DNA from: Collinsella sp.
GTDB taxonomy: Bacteria > Actinomycetota > Coriobacteriia > Coriobacteriales > Coriobacteriaceae
Direction: 5' to 3'
NCBI GenBank assembly: GCA_022720335.1
Contig: JAIHVJ010000012.1
Coordinates: forward strand, 1-19,011
Length of the DNA: 19,011 bases
Shown piece by piece: positions 6,489 to 14,688 of this stretch (position 1 is its first letter; each line of letters starts with the position of its first letter). The position numbers and the translations under genes are program-made. The notes under the pieces are model-generated. The model was not told the DNA's origin, made no database searches, and was given only the letters and a program-made list of their open reading frames with translations.

Positions 6489-8164
6489 TGAAGGAGCTTT
6501 CCGAGGTCCTGCAGGATTGGGAGGCCGTGATCGGCCTGGAGATCCATACCGAGCTCACCGCACTCGACACCAAGATGTTCTGCAACTGCAAGCTCAGCCA
6601 CGATGACGAGCCCAACGCCAACGTGTGCCCGGTGTGCCTGGGTCTGCCCGGCGCCCTGCCGGTGCCCAACAAGAAGGCAATCGAGAGCATCGTCAAGGCC
6701 GGTCTCGCCACCAATTGCGAGATTCAGCGCCACTCGATGTTCTACCGCAAGCACTACTTCTATCCCGACATGGCCAAGAACTTCCAGACCACGCAGGGTC
6801 CGGTCGCCTTTGCCATGTACGGCCATCTGGACCTGGACGTGACCGGTCGCGGTGCCGCCGAGCGCCCCGACTGCGCGTTTGGCGAGGCCGAGGCTCAGAG
6901 CCTGGCGAGCGCTTCGGCCAACGCCGAGGGCCTGTCCACGTCCATGACGTCGACCATGCGCGAAGGCAATCAACGCGCCGGCCATCTGGCTAGCTATGAC
7001 GCGTCCAACCTGCAGATGCCCGAGCGTCGCGAGGACGGTTCCTACACGGTGCCCATTCGCATCCTGCGCATCCACATGGAGGAGGACGCCGCCAAGATGG
7101 TCCACGTGGGCGGCGCCGAGGGCCGCATTACCGCCGCGGCTGAGTCGCTCGTCGACTACAACCGCTGCGGCACGCCTTTGATTGAGCTCGTGACTGAGCC
7201 CGATCTGCGCACACCTGAGGAGGCTCGCCTGTTTATGGAGAAGCTCCGTCGCATTTTTGTGACGCTGGGCATTTCGGACTGCTCCATGGAGAAGGGCTCC
7301 ATGCGCTGTGACGGCAACGTGTCACTCCGTCGCCGCGGCGAGACCAAGCTGGGCACCAAGACCGAGCTCAAGAACCTCAACTCGTTTAAGAGCCTGCACG
7401 ACGGCCTTGCCTACGAGATTTGCCGCCAGGCCGAGGTACTCGAGGAGGGCGGCATCATCTATCAGGAGACCCGCCACTGGGAGCCCAGCCGCAAGCGCAC
7501 CGTGGTCATGCGCGTGAAGGAGACGGCCGACGACTATCGTCTGTTCCCCGATCCCGACCTGGCGCCGTTCGACCTGGACGATGAGTTCATTGACCGCTGC
7601 CGTGGCGAGATTCCCGAGCTGCCCGATGCCAAGCGCGCCCGCTTTGAGGCCGACTTTGGCATTAAGGCCGCCGACGCCGAGCAGATCGCCGGCGACCCCG
7701 AGTTTGCCGAGTTCTTTGAGGCCGCTGCTGCCGGTATGGCTGGCAAGGAAGCTCAGACGGTCGCAAACCTGCTGGTCAACGATATGATCGCCTACCTTAA
7801 GGGTGCGGGCGTGTCGCTCGCCGAGTCCGGCATCGCGCCGGCTCAGGTGGCGGCCCTTGCCAAGCTGCTGTCGACCGATGCCATCAGCTCCAACCAGGCG
7901 CACGAGGTCTTTGAGGCCATGGCTCAGACCGGCGACGATCCCAACAAGATCGTCGACGAGCGCGGCATGCGCCAGGTGAGCGATGCCGGCGCACTGCAAC
8001 CGATCGTGGACGAGGTGCTGGCAAACTGTGCCGAGCAGGCGCAGCAGTACCGCGATGGCAACCAGAAGGTCATCGGCTTTTTGGTGGGCCAGTGCATGAA
8101 GGCGAGCCGCGGCAAGGGCAACCCGAAGCTCTTCAACGAGTTGCTGAGAACGTCGCTCTCGTAA
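6488..8164 (+). CDS. gatB: Aspartyl/glutamyl-tRNA amidotransferase subunit B, with an internal insertion
   Basis: GatB activates the mischarged aminoacyl-tRNA by phosphorylation and transamidates it with ammonia from GatA. The 558-aa protein has the N-terminal VIGLEIHTEL, a Cys cluster (Cys32, Cys34, Cys47, Cys50) that normally binds zinc, the RIHMEEDAAKMVH segment, DYNRCGTPLIELVTEPD, and the C-terminal tRNA-binding YqeY-like tail ending MKASRGKGNPKLFNELL. GatB is usually about 475-480 aa. The excess lies mainly at residues about 118-187, between the DLDV and RILRIHMEED segments. It is rich in Ala, Ser, Glu and Met and keeps the reading frame. The insertion could be a lineage trait; the function is otherwise clear. 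Terminators follow at 8231 and 8358. Confidence 0.96.
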   Translation: MKELSEVLQDWEAVIGLEIHTELTALDTKMFCNCKLSHDDEPNANVCPVCLGLPGALPVPNKKAIESIVKAGLATNCEIQRHSMFYRKHYFYPDMAKNFQTTQGPVAFAMYGHLDLDVTGRGAAERPDCAFGEAEAQSLASASANAEGLSTSMTSTMREGNQRAGHLASYDASNLQMPERREDGSYTVPIRILRIHMEEDAAKMVHVGGAEGRITAAAESLVDYNRCGTPLIELVTEPDLRTPEEARLFMEKLRRIFVTLGISDCSMEKGSMRCDGNVSLRRRGETKLGTKTELKNLNSFKSLHDGLAYEICRQAEVLEEGGIIYQETRHWEPSRKRTVVMRVKETADDYRLFPDPDLAPFDLDDEFIDRCRGEIPELPDAKRARFEADFGIKAADAEQIAGDPEFAEFFEAAAAGMAGKEAQTVANLLVNDMIAYLKGAGVSLAESGIAPAQVAALAKLLSTDAISSNQAHEVFEAMAQTGDDPNKIVDERGMRQVSDAGALQPIVDEVLANCAEQAQQYRDGNQKVIGFLVGQCMKASRGKGNPKLFNELLRTSLS

Positions 8165-8169
8165 ACGGG

Positions 8170-8308
8170 AACCCGGGAGCCCCGGCAGGGCGGGTGCTTC
8201 CTCAAAATTTCGAACAGTCCTGCGCAAGACGAAGGCCACATTAAGTGGCCTTCTTTGCGTGCGGAACTCATTTTGAGCAAGCACCCGCCCTGCCGGGGCT
8301 CCCGGGTT
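8170..8308. repeat. 139-bp nested inverted repeat with 30-bp perfect arms
   Basis: Positions 8170-8199 are the exact reverse complement of 8279-8308. After one mismatch, eight more pairs extend inward (8201-8208 with 8270-8277). The arms are very GC-rich (CCCGGGAGCCCCGGCAGGGC). Inside lies a separate terminator hairpin. The unit begins 5 bp after the gatB stop. It could be a MITE-like element or an extended terminator. No clear target-site duplication was seen. Confidence 0.85.
8231..8256 (+). terminator. Terminator hairpin of gatCAB inside the large inverted repeat
   Basis: GAAGGCCAC-ATTAA-GTGGCCTTC followed by TTT forms a perfect 9-bp stem. CGCAA/TTGCG pairs extend it outward across a small bulge. 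The T-run is short, but the position shortly after gatB fits. Confidence 0.7.
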
Positions 8309-8357
8309 TCGTGACGACTCGGCCGTTCGGGTCAGGTGGGCTGAATGGAATAGAGTG

Positions 8358-8387
8358 AATGGGCGCGCCGTTGGCGCGTCCATTTTT
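8358..8387 (+). terminator. Second Rho-independent terminator
   Basis: A 12-bp stem (AATGGGCGCGCC with GGCGCGTCCATT, one G-U pair) closes a GTT loop and runs into TTTTT. This is a near-ideal intrinsic terminator about 200 nt after gatB, so transcription is strongly closed before the next gene. Confidence 0.85.
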
Positions 8388-8393
8388 GTGCGG

Positions 8394-8420
8394 GTGACAA
8401 AGGGACTGTCCCTTTGTCAC
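8394..8420. repeat. Perfect 27-bp palindrome
   Basis: GTGACAAAGGGAC and GTCCCTTTGTCAC are exact reverse complements around a single T. No T-run follows. It resembles the kind of short palindrome dispersed in intergenic DNA of some Collinsella genomes, as far as I recall; copy number cannot be checked here. Confidence 0.8.
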
Positions 8421-8460
8421 ATTGCAATAAATGTGATGAAAGTGTGGCGAAATGAGCTTA

Positions 8461-8535
8461 AAACTTCCGTAAATGTGATAAATGTCACGTTTTACCTAGG
8501 GTAAAATGTGGGAAATATCACGTTTACGGAAGTTT
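8461..8535. repeat. 75-bp dyad just upstream of the ATPase gene
   Basis: Positions 8461-8480 and 8516-8535 are reverse complements at 19 of 20 positions (arm AAACTTCCGTAAATGTGATA). The 35-nt spacer holds an inner dyad, TTTTACC-TAG-GGTAAAA. The right arm ends about 6 nt before the ribosome binding site of the ATPase gene, so it lies in the promoter or leader and could be a regulator site or an RNA switch. Confidence 0.8.
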
Positions 8536-8554
8536 CTTTGCGGGAGGTTCGGTC

Positions 8555-9919
8555 ATGCAGCGAGATATCATTGCCAAGCTTAACGCTTGGAAAGCGTCGG
8601 AATATCGTAAGCCGCTTATCCTTAAGGGGGCGCGCCAGGTTGGAAAGACGTGGGCGCTTAAGGAGTTCGGTCGAACCTCGTACCGCAATTTTGTGTATCT
8701 GACGCTCGAGGAACCGTCACCTGGGGTACAGAGCGAGTACGCTCAGTTTTTCGAAGGTACGCGCGATCCTCGGCGGATCATCTCAAACCTTTCCCTGGCA
8801 CTTGGACAGCCTATCGATCCCGGCGAGACGCTGCTTATTATTGATGAGATCCAGGATTGTCCTTCTGCAGTCGGCGCCCTTAAATACTTCTGTGACGAGG
8901 CCCCCGAGTATCACGTCGCATGCGCAGGGTCTTTGTTGGGCGTTCGCTTGTCCCGTGAGACCAGCGCTTTTCCGGTGGGAAAGGTCGAGTTCATGGAGAT
9001 GCACCCTATGAGCTTTTCCGAGTTTCTGAAAGCCGAGGGCGCTGCAAACTACGACGAATACCTTGGTGGCCTGGATCAGATCGAGACAGTGCCCGATTTC
9101 TTCCATATCCGTCTCGTCGAGCATCTTCGTCGTTATTTTGCATGTGGCGGCATGCCAGAGGCTCTTGGTCGGTGGGTGGAGACGGGCGATATCGTTCAGG
9201 TCGATAAGGTGTTGTCCGATCTCTTGGATTCCTACGAGCGCGATTTTGCCAAGCATGGTGGCCGTGCGCAGTTCGCCAAGCTTTCGCAAATATGGAACTC
9301 GATTCCAACTCAGTTGGCGCGCGAGAATAAAAAGTTCGTTTGGGGTGCGGTGCGCGAGGGGGCTCGTGCTCGAGAATACGAGGATGCTCTGGAATGGCTT
9401 GCCGATGCTGGGCTCATCATGGCGGTTCGCCTTAATGCTGCCGGTGGCGTGCCGCTCTCTGCATACGATGACCTCAAGGCATTTAAAGTCTACTGTCTTG
9501 ATGTCGGTTTGCTGCGCCGCATGGCAAGACTGGATGCGTCCGCTTTTGCCATCTCGGATGCGCTATTTTCGGAGTTCAAAGGTTCGTTCGCCGAGAATTA
9601 TGTGCTTCAGGCATTACTTTCACAGTTAGATGCTGCTCCGCGTTATTGGACAAACGAGAAGCCGAAGCACGAAGTCGATTTTTTGATTCAAGTCGGGAAC
9701 GAAATCGTGCCCGTCGAGGTCAAATCGGGAGAGGTGGTTCATTCCAAGAATCTTAAGTACTATGCCGACAAGCATGCGGAGACGACTCCACTGAGGGTCC
9801 GCTACTCACTTAAGAACCTAAAGCTCGACGACGGGGTGCTCAACATTCCGTTGTATTTGGCTGATCGATCTGTCCCTCTTATCAAAAAGGCGCTTGATTG
9901 TGCGCATCTTGACGTTTAG
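8555..9919 (+). CDS. AAA+ ATPase with C-terminal DUF4143 domain
   Basis: The 454-aa protein has a P-loop ATPase domain: Walker A GARQVGKT at about 25-32, Walker B LLIIDEIQD at about 93-101, and a sensor-like CAGSLLGVRL at 123-132. The DUF4143 region follows, with the PD-(D/E)XK-nuclease-like pattern YWTNEKPKHEVDFLI ... VPVEVKSGE at about 364-392. This is the common architecture of the large family often annotated as an ATP-binding protein or predicted AAA+ ATPase. Members are frequent and strain-variable in gut bacteria and archaea, and their cellular role is not established. GGGAGG at 8542-8547 supports ATG 8555. The gene stands alone, preceded by a 75-bp dyad and two terminators and convergent with the AraC gene. 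AT content is somewhat higher than in gatCAB, consistent with recent acquisition. Confidence 0.93.
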   Translation: MQRDIIAKLNAWKASEYRKPLILKGARQVGKTWALKEFGRTSYRNFVYLTLEEPSPGVQSEYAQFFEGTRDPRRIISNLSLALGQPIDPGETLLIIDEIQDCPSAVGALKYFCDEAPEYHVACAGSLLGVRLSRETSAFPVGKVEFMEMHPMSFSEFLKAEGAANYDEYLGGLDQIETVPDFFHIRLVEHLRRYFACGGMPEALGRWVETGDIVQVDKVLSDLLDSYERDFAKHGGRAQFAKLSQIWNSIPTQLARENKKFVWGAVREGARAREYEDALEWLADAGLIMAVRLNAAGGVPLSAYDDLKAFKVYCLDVGLLRRMARLDASAFAISDALFSEFKGSFAENYVLQALLSQLDAAPRYWTNEKPKHEVDFLIQVGNEIVPVEVKSGEVVHSKNLKYYADKHAETTPLRVRYSLKNLKLDDGVLNIPLYLADRSVPLIKKALDCAHLDV

Positions 9920-9984
9920 ATCCTGGGCGAGCTGATGGGCGGCGGCTAATTAAATCGCTTCGTAACGGCCAAGGAGCTTGGACC

Positions 9985-10983
9985 TTAGCGGTGCTTGCTT
10001 CGCCAAGCCGTGGGTGTCATGCCGGTGTATTGTTTGAACGCTTGGGCGAAGGCCGCCTGTTGGGGATAGCCGAGTCGCTCGGCTACTTGGGCTATCGAAA
10101 GGGGGCTGTCGGCCAAAAGGTCCTGCGCGCGTTCCATACGATGCCTCCGCATATAGGAGCCCAGTGATTCGCCCGTCTGGACTTTAAAGGTGGCGCAGAG
10201 TTTGGAGCGGCTTGTGTAGAGCCTCTCGGCCACCTCGTTGATACCCACACGTCTGCCTTTGTCGAGCGCGCGCTCAATCATTGCCGTTGCTTCTTCGGCA
10301 ATGGTCATGCTGACGCGTGTGCCTGCCGCCTGCCGCGCCTGCTTTTGGGCCGCGCGCGAACAGGCGAGCTCCGCGACCATGGTCTCCACGATGCCCTGCA
10401 TATAGACGTGTCCGCCTACGGTGCGGGCGCGGTCCTCGTTAATCCGGCGCAGCGTGTGGCAGATGGCAGACGTCGCCTCCTCGTGCCATGGCTCGGCAAA
10501 CGCCTCAAAGATTCCCGCGAACTCGGTGGGATAGCGGTGCTCCAGTTCGTCAAAATATCCAGGCAAAAAGAGCACCGAGCGCGAGTGATAGAGCTCCCCC
10601 GCAAACAGCGGGCTTAATTCCTCGCCGCAACTATCTTGGATAAAGCTGCAAACGGCATTGTTTGGCCACGGTCCATGCAATGGTTTAAGGTTCGCGGGCG
10701 TTATGCCAGCCGCGGGCATGCATGTAAGTGTGGGCGCGCTGACTTCGCTCACGCAGGCGTATGGCTCGGGTGTGTATTCGGCCAGGTACATATCGTGCGT
10801 CGGGGTGATGAAATGCTCCATGACAATGCAGGCGGGAGAGAGGGGCATGATCCATGCGCGTCCGTGCGCCCGATCGTTTGCCACCTCGCCGGTAAAGACG
10901 GCGCCCTTGCCGGAAAGCTCCAGGCCAAACTGCTCAAACTGCGGCGCGTAGAGCTTGGTTATGTTGGTCGCGGCCCGATGCAT
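9985..10983 (-). CDS. AraC-family transcriptional regulator
   Basis: The 332-aa protein ends in an AraC/XylS DNA-binding domain of about 85-100 residues with two helix-turn-helix motifs: VGINEVAERLYTSRSKLCATF, and IAQVAERLGYPQQAAFAQAF followed by TGMTPTAWR. The N-terminal 220 residues show no motif I can name and presumably sense a ligand. The start ATG at 10983-10981 has AAAGGAAGGGG about 12 nt upstream, a rather wide gap. The gene is divergent from two ABC half-transporter genes across 120 bp. This layout matches YbtA beside YbtP/YbtQ in yersiniabactin loci, so it probably controls the transporter operon, perhaps in response to the transported molecule. That role is inferred from context. 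Confidence 0.9.
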   Translation of the reverse strand: MHRAATNITKLYAPQFEQFGLELSGKGAVFTGEVANDRAHGRAWIMPLSPACIVMEHFITPTHDMYLAEYTPEPYACVSEVSAPTLTCMPAAGITPANLKPLHGPWPNNAVCSFIQDSCGEELSPLFAGELYHSRSVLFLPGYFDELEHRYPTEFAGIFEAFAEPWHEEATSAICHTLRRINEDRARTVGGHVYMQGIVETMVAELACSRAAQKQARQAAGTRVSMTIAEEATAMIERALDKGRRVGINEVAERLYTSRSKLCATFKVQTGESLGSYMRRHRMERAQDLLADSPLSIAQVAERLGYPQQAAFAQAFKQYTGMTPTAWRSKHR

Positions 10984-11103
10984 TTTCGAAAGCGTCCCCT
11001 TCCTTTGCAGAAACGTCCACGCCTGGCTTGATTGTGAGCCATGGCTAACACGTCAATGATAAGTTGATTGCGGTTAACTCTCAAGCCGTTAGAAAGGAAT
11101 CTC
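10984..11103. promoter_or_regulatory. Divergent control region between the AraC and ABC genes
   Basis: This 120-bp region must hold both promoters. A direct repeat TTGATTG(T/C)G occurs at 11028 and 11064, 36 bp apart, and could be AraC half-sites. A TCAA-N7-TTGA dyad spans 11053-11067. I cannot assign -35/-10 pairs with confidence. The ABC gene ribosome binding site, AGAAAGGAA, is at 11091-11099. Confidence 0.45.
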
Positions 11104-12930
11104 ATGGCAAAGGGATCAAAAAAGGAAGGTGGCGGTATCGGCGAGCTGCTCGCGTATGCCGGTGACCGCAAATTCCTAACGTATTTGGGCATGGCGCTCT
11201 CGGCGCTCTCGCAGTTGCTGAGCTTTGGCCCGTACGTGTGTATTTGGCTTGTCGCGCGCGATTTGATCGCCGTGGCGCCTAACTGGAGCGAAGCCACCGA
11301 TATCGCGATGTATGGCTGGTGGGCCGTTGGTTTTGCCCTGGCAAGCATCGTAGCTTATTTCGTGGGGCTCATGTGCACGCACCTGTCTGCGTTTCGCTGC
11401 GCGTCCAATATCCGCAAGACTACGAGCGAGCACCTGCTTAAGCTGCCGCTTGGCTACTTTGACACGCACGCCACCGGTGAGCTGCGTCGTGTTGTAGACG
11501 GATGCGCCGCCTCCACCGAGACTTTGCTCGCACACATGCTGCCCGACATCGCCGGCGCCACCGCCATGGTCGCAGGCCTGCTCGTGCTGCTTTTCGCCCT
11601 CGATTGGCGCTTGGGCGCGGCATGCCTCATCTCGGTAGCCATCTCGTTTGGCGCTATGGCCGCCATGATGGGCGGCAAAGGCGCCGAGTTCATGAAGGCC
11701 TACATGGGAGCGCTGGTCAAGATGAACAAGACCGGCACCGAATACGTACGCGGCATCCCTGTGGTCAAGGTGTTTCAGCAGACGGTCTACTCCTTTAAGG
11801 CCTTCCACGATGCGATTGCCGAATACGCCGATATGGCACAAAACTATTCGGGCACGTTCTGTCGAGGCCCGCAAGTGCTCAATCTTACGGCGCTCAACGG
11901 CCTCGTGGCATTCTTTTTGCCCGTGGCGTTGCTGCTGGCTCCGGGCGAGACGGATTTTGCGCACTTTTTGACAAACTTCACCTTCTACGCGATTTTTTCG
12001 GCCGTGGTGCCCACAGCCATGACCAAGCTTATGTTTGTGGGCGAGGCGTCTCAAATGAGTGCCGATTCGCTGGCGCGCATCCGAAGCATCATGGAGTCTG
12101 AGCAACTTCTGGTGCCCGCTCAGCCTAAGCGTCCTGTTGGCAGCGATGTGCGCTTTGAGGATGTGAGCTTTACCTACGAGGGTGCCGAAGCACCTGCCGT
12201 CAGCCACGTAACCTTTAACGTCCCCGCAGGCAGTACCCTTGCGCTGGTGGGTCCCTCGGGTGGCGGTAAGTCAACCTGCGCAAGCCTGATCCCGCGTTTT
12301 TGGGATGTTTCCTCGGGTCGAGTGCTCGTAGGCGGTGTGGACGTTCGCGATATGGATCCGCACGAGCTTATGGACCAGGTCGCCTTTGTGTTCCAGACCA
12401 ACCAGCTGTTCCGGCAAACACTTGCCGATAACGTGCGCGCCTCCAAGCCTGCGGCCACTGACGACGAGGTGCGTGCGGCCCTCTCCGCAGCTCAGTGCGA
12501 CGACATTGTGGCCAAGCTCCCACAGGGCATCAATACCATGCTCGGCGCCGGCGGGGCATATCTTTCGGGTGGCGAGGTCCAGCGCGTGGCATTAGCCCGC
12601 GCGATCCTTAAAGACGCGCCTATCGTGGTGCTCGATGAGGCCACGGCGTTTGCCGACCCCGAGAACGAGGCGCTCATCCAGCGCGCCTTTAGCAAGCTGG
12701 CGGCGGGCCGCACGGTCATTATGATCGCGCACCGACTCTCGACTGTAGTGGGCGCAGACCAAATCGTGGTACTCAACCAGGGCAGCGTGCGGGAGTCGGG
12801 TACCCATGCCGAGTTGCTGTCCCAAGAGGGTCTATATGCCAAGATGTGGGCCGAATACGAACAGGCCGCGAGCTGGAAGATTACTGCTGCGACCGCGGAT
12901 GCCGCCGTCACGAAGGGGGGCGAGGCCTAA
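11104..12930 (+). CDS. ABC half-transporter (exporter fold), first subunit; siderophore-type
   Basis: The 608-aa protein has an N-terminal six-helix ABC transmembrane domain (about 20-310) fused to an ATPase domain. Visible motifs are Walker A GPSGGGKST (383-391), a Q-loop in FVFQTNQLF, signature LSGGE (487-491), Walker B VVLDE (508-512) and the H-loop His543. The D-loop reads ATAFADPENE; the FADPE form is one I associate with YbtP/Q- and IrtA/B-type siderophore transporters. I chose ATG 11104 because AAAGGA precedes it; an in-frame ATG at 11068 lacks such a site. The stop is directly followed by the ATG of the second half-transporter, so the two probably form a heterodimer. The substrate is not shown by the sequence; multidrug or peptide export is an alternative. 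Confidence 0.9.
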   Translation: MAKGSKKEGGGIGELLAYAGDRKFLTYLGMALSALSQLLSFGPYVCIWLVARDLIAVAPNWSEATDIAMYGWWAVGFALASIVAYFVGLMCTHLSAFRCASNIRKTTSEHLLKLPLGYFDTHATGELRRVVDGCAASTETLLAHMLPDIAGATAMVAGLLVLLFALDWRLGAACLISVAISFGAMAAMMGGKGAEFMKAYMGALVKMNKTGTEYVRGIPVVKVFQQTVYSFKAFHDAIAEYADMAQNYSGTFCRGPQVLNLTALNGLVAFFLPVALLLAPGETDFAHFLTNFTFYAIFSAVVPTAMTKLMFVGEASQMSADSLARIRSIMESEQLLVPAQPKRPVGSDVRFEDVSFTYEGAEAPAVSHVTFNVPAGSTLALVGPSGGGKSTCASLIPRFWDVSSGRVLVGGVDVRDMDPHELMDQVAFVFQTNQLFRQTLADNVRASKPAATDDEVRAALSAAQCDDIVAKLPQGINTMLGAGGAYLSGGEVQRVALARAILKDAPIVVLDEATAFADPENEALIQRAFSKLAAGRTVIMIAHRLSTVVGADQIVVLNQGSVRESGTHAELLSQEGLYAKMWAEYEQAASWKITAATADAAVTKGGEA

Positions 12931-14688
12931 ATGTTCGCCTCATTCCAAAAGAAGTATTTCCTATCCGATAAAGGCATCGCCGGCGTAAAACGCGGCATTT
13001 TCTGGACCACGCTCACCAATCTTATTACCATGGCCGGCATGGGCTTTTTGTTCCGGGTCATGGCCGGCTTTGTCGAGCATCTCGCCAGCGGGGCCGACCT
13101 GCCGAATGCCCTGCCGATCGTGGGCGGCCTCCTGGTCTTTTTCGTGTTGCTCTTTGCCTCTAACTGGCAGCAGTATTACTACACCTACTGCATCTTTTAC
13201 GAGGAGTGCGGCAAGCAGCGCATGGAAATTGCCGAGCGCCTGCGCAGGCTGCCGCTATCGTTTTTTGGACGTCGCGATCTGGCCGATTTAACCGAGACCA
13301 TCATGGGCGATGTCCAGACCATGGAACATGCCTACAGCCACGTGTTGGGAGAGCTTTGGGGCGCCATTATCGCAAGCGCTATTGTGTTCGCAGCATCGCT
13401 GTTCTTTTGCTGGCAGTTGGCGATCGCGGCGTTCTGGAGCGTTCCCGTGGCCTTTGCCGTGCTGTATTTGACGCGCGGCCCCATGGTCCCGGTGTTCGAC
13501 CGTGTTCGCGCCGAGAAGGTCAAAGTCACCGAGGCGATCCAGGAGACGCTCGATTGTGTGCGCGAGATCCGCGCTACCAACCAGGAGGCCTATTATCTTG
13601 AGGGACTCGGTGCCGTGATCGATGCCGAGGAGCGCGAGACCACTAAGGGAGAACTCGTTAACGGGCTTTTGGTCAACTCTGCCTTTGTCATTTTGCGTCT
13701 GGGGGTCGCTTCCACGCTGGTAACGGGTGCCGCGATGGTTGCCTCGGGGCGGGTCGACTTTTTGGTGATGTTTGCCTTCTTGCTTATGGTGAGCCGTATC
13801 TATGCACCCTTTGACCAGGCGTTGATGCTGGTGTCCGAGCTGTTTGCCGCCGAGTCGTCTGCCAAGCGTATGCGTTCCATCATGGAAGAGCCTGTGGCGC
13901 GGGGCAGCGAGAAATTTGAGCCAGTGGGCCACGATGTGGTGTTCGATCACGTGGCATTTGGCTATGGTGCGGGCGAGGACGGCCGCGCCGGCGAGAAAGT
14001 TCTTACCGATGTGAGCTTTACCGCTAAGGAAGGCGAGGTCACGGCACTGGTCGGCCCTTCGGGTTCCGGTAAGTCTACGGTGAGCCGCCTGGCCGCGCGC
14101 TTTTGGGATGCCACCGAAGGCACGGTCACCGTGGGTGGCGTGGATGTTGCGAGCGTGGATCCCGAGGTACTGCTGCGCGACTACGCCATTGTGTTCCAAG
14201 ACGTGCTGCTCTTTGACGACACGGTGATGGGAAACATCCGCCTCGGGCGTCGTGATGCCACCGATGAGCAAGTGCTTGCGGCCGCGCGTGCCGCCAACTG
14301 CGACGAGTTTGTGAGTCGTATGCCGCAGGGCTACGACACCATGATCGGCGAGAACGGCTCCAAACTCTCCGGTGGCGAGCGCCAGCGCATCTCCATCGCC
14401 CGCGCGCTGCTCAAAGATGCGCCCATCGTGCTGCTGGACGAGGCGACGGCGAGCTTGGATGTGGAGAACGAGACCGTGGTTCAGCAGGCGCTCTCCCGTC
14501 TGCTTGCAGGCAAGACGGTTATCGTTATTGCCCACCGTATGCGTACGGTGGAAAATGCCGACAAAATCGTTGTGCTCAAGGATGGCGTTGTCGCCGAGCA
14601 GGGCACCCCGGCGCAGCTCAAGGCGGCAGGCGGAGAATTTGCCCGCATGGTTGCGCTGCAAAAGGAAGCGGCTGCCTGGCGGCTATAG
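12931..14688 (+). CDS. ABC half-transporter (exporter fold), second subunit
   Basis: The 585-aa protein again fuses a six-helix transmembrane domain (about 20-300) with an ATPase domain. Motifs are Walker A GPSGSGKST (375-383), Q-loop IVFQDVLLF, signature LSGGE (479-483), Walker B LLDE with Asp503 and Glu504, a canonical SLD D-loop, and the H-loop His535. Both subunits keep a catalytic Glu, so both ATP sites may be active. The gene starts at the base after the first subunit's TAA, which implies co-transcription and coupled translation. A heterodimeric transporter under the divergent AraC regulator is the natural reading. No substrate-binding protein is encoded nearby, as expected for exporter-fold systems. 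No clear terminator was found after it. Confidence 0.9.
   Translation: MFASFQKKYFLSDKGIAGVKRGIFWTTLTNLITMAGMGFLFRVMAGFVEHLASGADLPNALPIVGGLLVFFVLLFASNWQQYYYTYCIFYEECGKQRMEIAERLRRLPLSFFGRRDLADLTETIMGDVQTMEHAYSHVLGELWGAIIASAIVFAASLFFCWQLAIAAFWSVPVAFAVLYLTRGPMVPVFDRVRAEKVKVTEAIQETLDCVREIRATNQEAYYLEGLGAVIDAEERETTKGELVNGLLVNSAFVILRLGVASTLVTGAAMVASGRVDFLVMFAFLLMVSRIYAPFDQALMLVSELFAAESSAKRMRSIMEEPVARGSEKFEPVGHDVVFDHVAFGYGAGEDGRAGEKVLTDVSFTAKEGEVTALVGPSGSGKSTVSRLAARFWDATEGTVTVGGVDVASVDPEVLLRDYAIVFQDVLLFDDTVMGNIRLGRRDATDEQVLAAARAANCDEFVSRMPQGYDTMIGENGSKLSGGERQRISIARALLKDAPIVLLDEATASLDVENETVVQQALSRLLAGKTVIVIAHRMRTVENADKIVVLKDGVVAEQGTPAQLKAAGGEFARMVALQKEAAAWRL

Noticed and set aside
8150..8320. Target-site duplication flanking the 139-bp inverted repeat
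   Set aside because: TCGT occurs on both sides, but not at the same distance from the arms, and four bases are too few to count as evidence of transposition.
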